DNA from: Terebella lapidaria
Lineage: Eukaryota > Annelida > Polychaeta > Terebellida > Terebellidae
Assembly (NCBI GenBank): GCA_949152475.1
Contig: OX424556.1
Span: 12,706,664-12,770,663 of the forward strand
Direction of reading: 5' to 3'
Length of the DNA: 64,000 nt
The notes below the pieces were generated by a model. It worked only from the letters and a program-made list of their open reading frames with translations. It searched no databases and had not been told where the DNA came from. Below, piece after piece: positions 61,278 through 64,000 of the stretch (the stretch's first letter is position 1; every line of letters starts with the position of its first letter). The translations under genes were made by a program, and so were the position numbers.

Positions 61278-61879
61278 AAATTAGCCCAAAGGCAAAGAAA
61301 GGTTACCATATGTTATGTTTTACATTTTATATATTAGCCATTTTGTGCAGTAACCTTGAAAATAAGGACACTGGTCAAATTCAAGGTCACGAGGATATTC
61401 AACATATAAAATTTCCTATATGACCACAATTGAGTTATGATCTCAATATTAGGTATGATTTCACAAATAATATTTCCCATTTTAAAGCATAGGAGACTTT
61501 AACATGGGAAAATCCCATTTGGTCCAAAATGACCCACTGCGTGCGATTCAAGGGCAACGAAAGTCATACACATCACAGTGATACATACTAGGAATCTTAA
61601 GCATCAATCAGGAAAAAAAAATACTAACAGATTTTGTAAAAAAAGACCGTGAAGACTAAAATTTGCCTTTTTTCCACCAAACTGGCAGCTAGTTTGAAAA
61701 AAGAAACTAAAAGATAAATACCTCTCTCTCGGGATATTTTAAAGCTTTTTGTTCCAAATTTCGGAAAGAATGGACCGTAAACTTCAAAGATAAAAATGTA
61801 GATCGACGACGAAGATGACGGACGATGACGGACACAACGCCATTCCAATAGATCATCGGACCAAATCCCGGTATTCTAA
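61278..61879 (+). mobile_element. Family 2 Helitron-like element, copy in Harbinger (left)
   Basis: Begins TTAGCCCAAAGGCAAAGAAAGGTTACC, holds about one core repeat (ACCTTGAAAATAAGGACAC, TTCAAGGTCACGAGGATAT), an ATACCTCTCTCTCGGGATAT word and a GACGACGAAGATGACGGACG stretch, and ends with GATCATCGGACC...GGTATTCTAA at 61879. Abuts a second copy almost directly. Confidence 0.58.
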
Positions 61880-61883
61880 AAAT

Positions 61884-62631
61884 AATTAGCCCAACGGCAT
61901 AGAAAGGTTACCGGACAATGTATATTTTAGACATTAGCCTTCTGTCCCATGACCTTGAAAGTAAGGTCATTGGTCAATTCAAGGTCACGAGAACATTCAG
62001 GCCATATCATTTCTAGAATGTCCACAATTGATTCCTAAGCTGTAAAGTCAATATTAAGTGAGATAATAGCCATTTTGTGATCTGACCTTGAAAAATGAGG
62101 TCGGAGGTCAAAATCAAGGTCACGAGAATATTCAGCATATACCATTTCCTATATGTCTACAATTGATTCCTAATCTCTAATCTCAATATTAAGTGAGATA
62201 ATATGTGTCCCATTATAAATCATAGGGCGATTTAACATGGGGAAGTGCCATTTGGGCCAAGTTTGGGCCCAAAATGGCCCACTTCGAGCGATTCAAGGGC
62301 AACGAAACTTATACACGTCACTGGGGTATATGAGGAGTGTTATGCATCAATAAGAACAAAATTACTGAACAGATTTGGAGAAAAAACGACCGTCAAAGTC
62401 CAAAATTGGCCATTTTTCGTCAAAAACGCCGCCATTTTGAAAAAATGCCAAAAATAAAAAAAAAATTTAAAATACCTCCCTCTCGAAATACTTTTAAGCA
62501 TTTCTGTGCAAAATTTCAGAAAGATTCGACCATAAACTTTGAAGATAAAGTTGTTAACGGACGACGGACGGACGGACGACGGACGCTACGCCGCGGCAAT
62601 AGGTTATCGGACCATAGGTCCGGTAACCTAA
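61884..62631 (+). mobile_element. Family 2 Helitron-like element, copy in Harbinger (right)
   Basis: Begins TTAGCCCAACGGCATAGAAAGG, carries about two core repeats with TGACCTTGAAAGTAAGGTCA and TCAAGGTCAC words, then the GGACGACGGACGGACGG stretch and the end hairpin GGTTATCGGACC AT AGGTCCGGTAACC followed by CTAA at 62628-62631 and then T. This is the best preserved 3' end of the family in the window. Confidence 0.62.
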
Positions 62632-62972
62632 TAAGTTACAAAATAATTCATGAAGTGCATCATCCATGACACGATGGCTCTAGAGTGCGCCAACGGACGA
62701 TACCGCCTCACGACTGTAATTACCAACATGCACATGTTCCTTCCTACTCGCTTGTATCGTGTCAAAAGACAGAAGACAACAGCCAGTTTAATGTATCTCA
62801 TTCATATACACGCGAAGAAATCAAATACCAAAAGAATTCGACAGAAAATTTTACGGCTGAAGTACATGTGCTAACGAATGTATGTGATTTACTCGTGCGT
62901 GGAGAAAGCCCCTTAACGTGAACGTTCAGTCGTATACGACTAAATGAATAGTCGTGCTGATGAAACTACCCT

Positions 62973-63397
62973 AACGGCACTGATATGACATCGGGCGTTC
63001 ATACTTGAGACGGCGAGGAAGACAAAACTCAGTGATCGAGTGATGGTTTGACTAAGTACAGACATAGTGACAGTGACCTGTGTACACTGGGTGTTTTCGA
63101 TCAGTGAGTCATGGGCAGGTTATATTGTCCAATGGTATAATAAGAGAAGTTTTCTACTAGTTGATTTATCATGGGGAAAAATTTTGTGTCCGTGGCTTCC
63201 ACAGTGAGTCTTATCTCGTGACAGACTACGAGACCAATCGAACTTTGCCCAAACTTGTTTTATGACTAATGACGATGTAAATTTGGTTATCGGAGTGTGC
63301 ATGACAACCACGTGAATACAAAGCTCACATAGCACCAGGATCTTGGGATTTGAACCACAAAATCTCCAGTTGTGTTACAGAGGACACTCAGGACATC
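62973..63397. other. 5' flank of the second SLC6 gene
   Basis: No gene. The last 65 bp match the same position before the first SLC6 gene almost base for base (CAGGATCTTGGGATTTGAAC, then AAATCTCCAGTT and TTACAGAGGACACTCAGGAC). This may be shared 5'-untranslated sequence with an acceptor-like TTACAG at 63375-63380. Confidence 0.5.
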
Positions 63398-63617
63398 ATG
63401 AAACAGGAGCTCGGGACCGCGTGTGTGGACAAGGCCGAGGTTGACGGATTGCTGGACAGCAAGACCCCTGAGACCACGGGCATCCAGGAAGCCAAGAAGC
63501 CTAAGAAACGGGAGCAGTGGGCGAGGAAGATAGACTTTCTGGTCGCATGTGTCGGCTTCTCCGTGGGTCTGGGAAACGTATGGCGTTTTCCCTACCTCTG
63601 CTACAAAAATGGAGGCG
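63398..63617 (+). CDS. First coding exon of a second SLC6 transporter (gene continues past the window)
   Basis: The exon encodes 73 residues plus one base, ending in the same phase 1 donor (GGAGGCG|GTAAGAC) as the first gene. It covers the cytosolic N-terminus and TM1 with [11 protein letters not shown]. Compared with the gene at 41900 it has a two-residue insertion (Ala-Cys after position 7) and five substitutions (for example Gly to Asp, Ala to Thr, Val to Ile). TM1 is unchanged apart from a Val/Ile just before it. The intron begins at 63618, and no further exon is visible before 64000. It is a close tandem paralogue in the same orientation. Confidence 0.88.
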
Positions 63618-64000
63618 GTAAGACACGGTTGCAACAATAATGCCTTTTCATTAATGCTACCAAAACTACATGAGAAATATAAAACACAGTACATGGGACA
63701 CGGCACATGTAGGGGTGAAAGGTGGAAAGGTTGAACCCGGACCTTCCCTAGTGAGAACACCAAAGTCAAAATCGATTCCATACTTTTTTTATCAAGCCTT
63801 CAGGTTTGTCAAGTTACATGTAGGTCTACTTCTTAAGTGAGAAAAGCAGAATGACCAGATTTGTATAATAATGTTGATCATACACGTATGCGGAGTTGTT
63901 TCAACATTATCTACTATCCGTCCTAAAACTTACGAGCAAACGATTGATTTGTTACTGGTTATTTCCTTATTTGAAGTAATAATACAACCCTGTATCAGGA
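63618..64000 (+). other. Start of intron 1 of the second SLC6 gene
   Basis: Starts with GTAAGAC. The visible 383 bp contain no copy of the 60-bp acceptor minisatellite. In the first gene that array lies about 1.5 kb into the intron, so its presence here cannot be judged. Confidence 0.7.

Larger units (their letters stand above)
55761..62972. mobile_element. PIF/Harbinger-type two-gene DNA transposon with 27-bp terminal inverted repeats
   Basis: Left end 55761-55787 (starting AGGGTAGTTTCACCAGCACG) and right end 62946-62972 are inverted copies with one mismatch in 27. Between them lie a DDE transposase on the minus strand and a divergent partner gene on the plus strand, the usual Harbinger gene pair. 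Two family 2 Helitron-like copies (61278-62631) sit in the right part, so the original element was about 5.9 kb. TAA occurs beside both ends (55757-55759 and 62972-62974), which could be the TWA target duplication, but the ends would then be offset by two bases. Boundaries are therefore likely, not proven. Confidence 0.62.

Overview
The window is animal genomic DNA. It is intron-rich and AT-rich, with many transposon fossils and tandem repeats and few host genes. The repeat style suggests a marine invertebrate: GGACGAC-rich elements with hairpin ends, frequent TGTACATGTA-like words, and a DIRS element. A mollusc or another lophotrochozoan seems most likely. Amphioxus cannot be excluded. No bacterial-type operons, CRISPR arrays, tRNA or rRNA genes are visible.

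Layout. (1) 1-4070: right-hand part of a DIRS-type tyrosine-recombinase retroelement fossil (gag-like, RT, RNase H, recombinase, complex terminal repeats). (2) 4071-36785: no host gene. Mostly four to five strongly diverged tandem copies of a 7-8 kb noncoding unit, interrupted by a hairpin-ended element (4782-5633), 21-bp satellites (15.2-16.3 kb), a perfect-looking 2139-bp tandem duplication (20816-25093), a helically phased 31-bp ACGT array (26.37-26.93 kb) and a three-deep transposon nest (30477-34414). (3) 36.8-40.4 kb: truncated elements and several short tandem arrays. (4) 41900-48353: one complete host gene, an SLC6 sodium/chloride-coupled transporter of the taurine/creatine/GABA type, with 13 coding exons that join in phase to 631 residues. 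Its first intron ends in sixteen 60-bp repeats that each copy the real splice acceptor, and its 3' end is present in three decayed tandem copies. (5) 48.4-55.7 kb: mostly intergenic, with one weak three-exon candidate gene. (6) 55761-62972: a two-gene PIF/Harbinger DNA transposon bounded by 27-bp inverted repeats. It has an intact-looking DDE transposase (minus) and a divergent partner gene with an acidic repeat tract and a small frame slip (plus). (7) 63398-63617: first coding exon of a second, very similar SLC6 gene that continues past the window, so the transporters form a recent tandem pair.

The genes do not form a joint pathway. The biological theme is a recently duplicated transporter locus embedded in transposon-driven tandem repeats. 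The observations most worth a second look are the intron 1 array of duplicated splice acceptors, the 31-bp phased ACGT array with a polarity switch, the 134-bp transposon core repeats carrying nuclear-receptor half-sites, and the nested and tandem architecture. I did not find a convincing entirely new multi-gene system.
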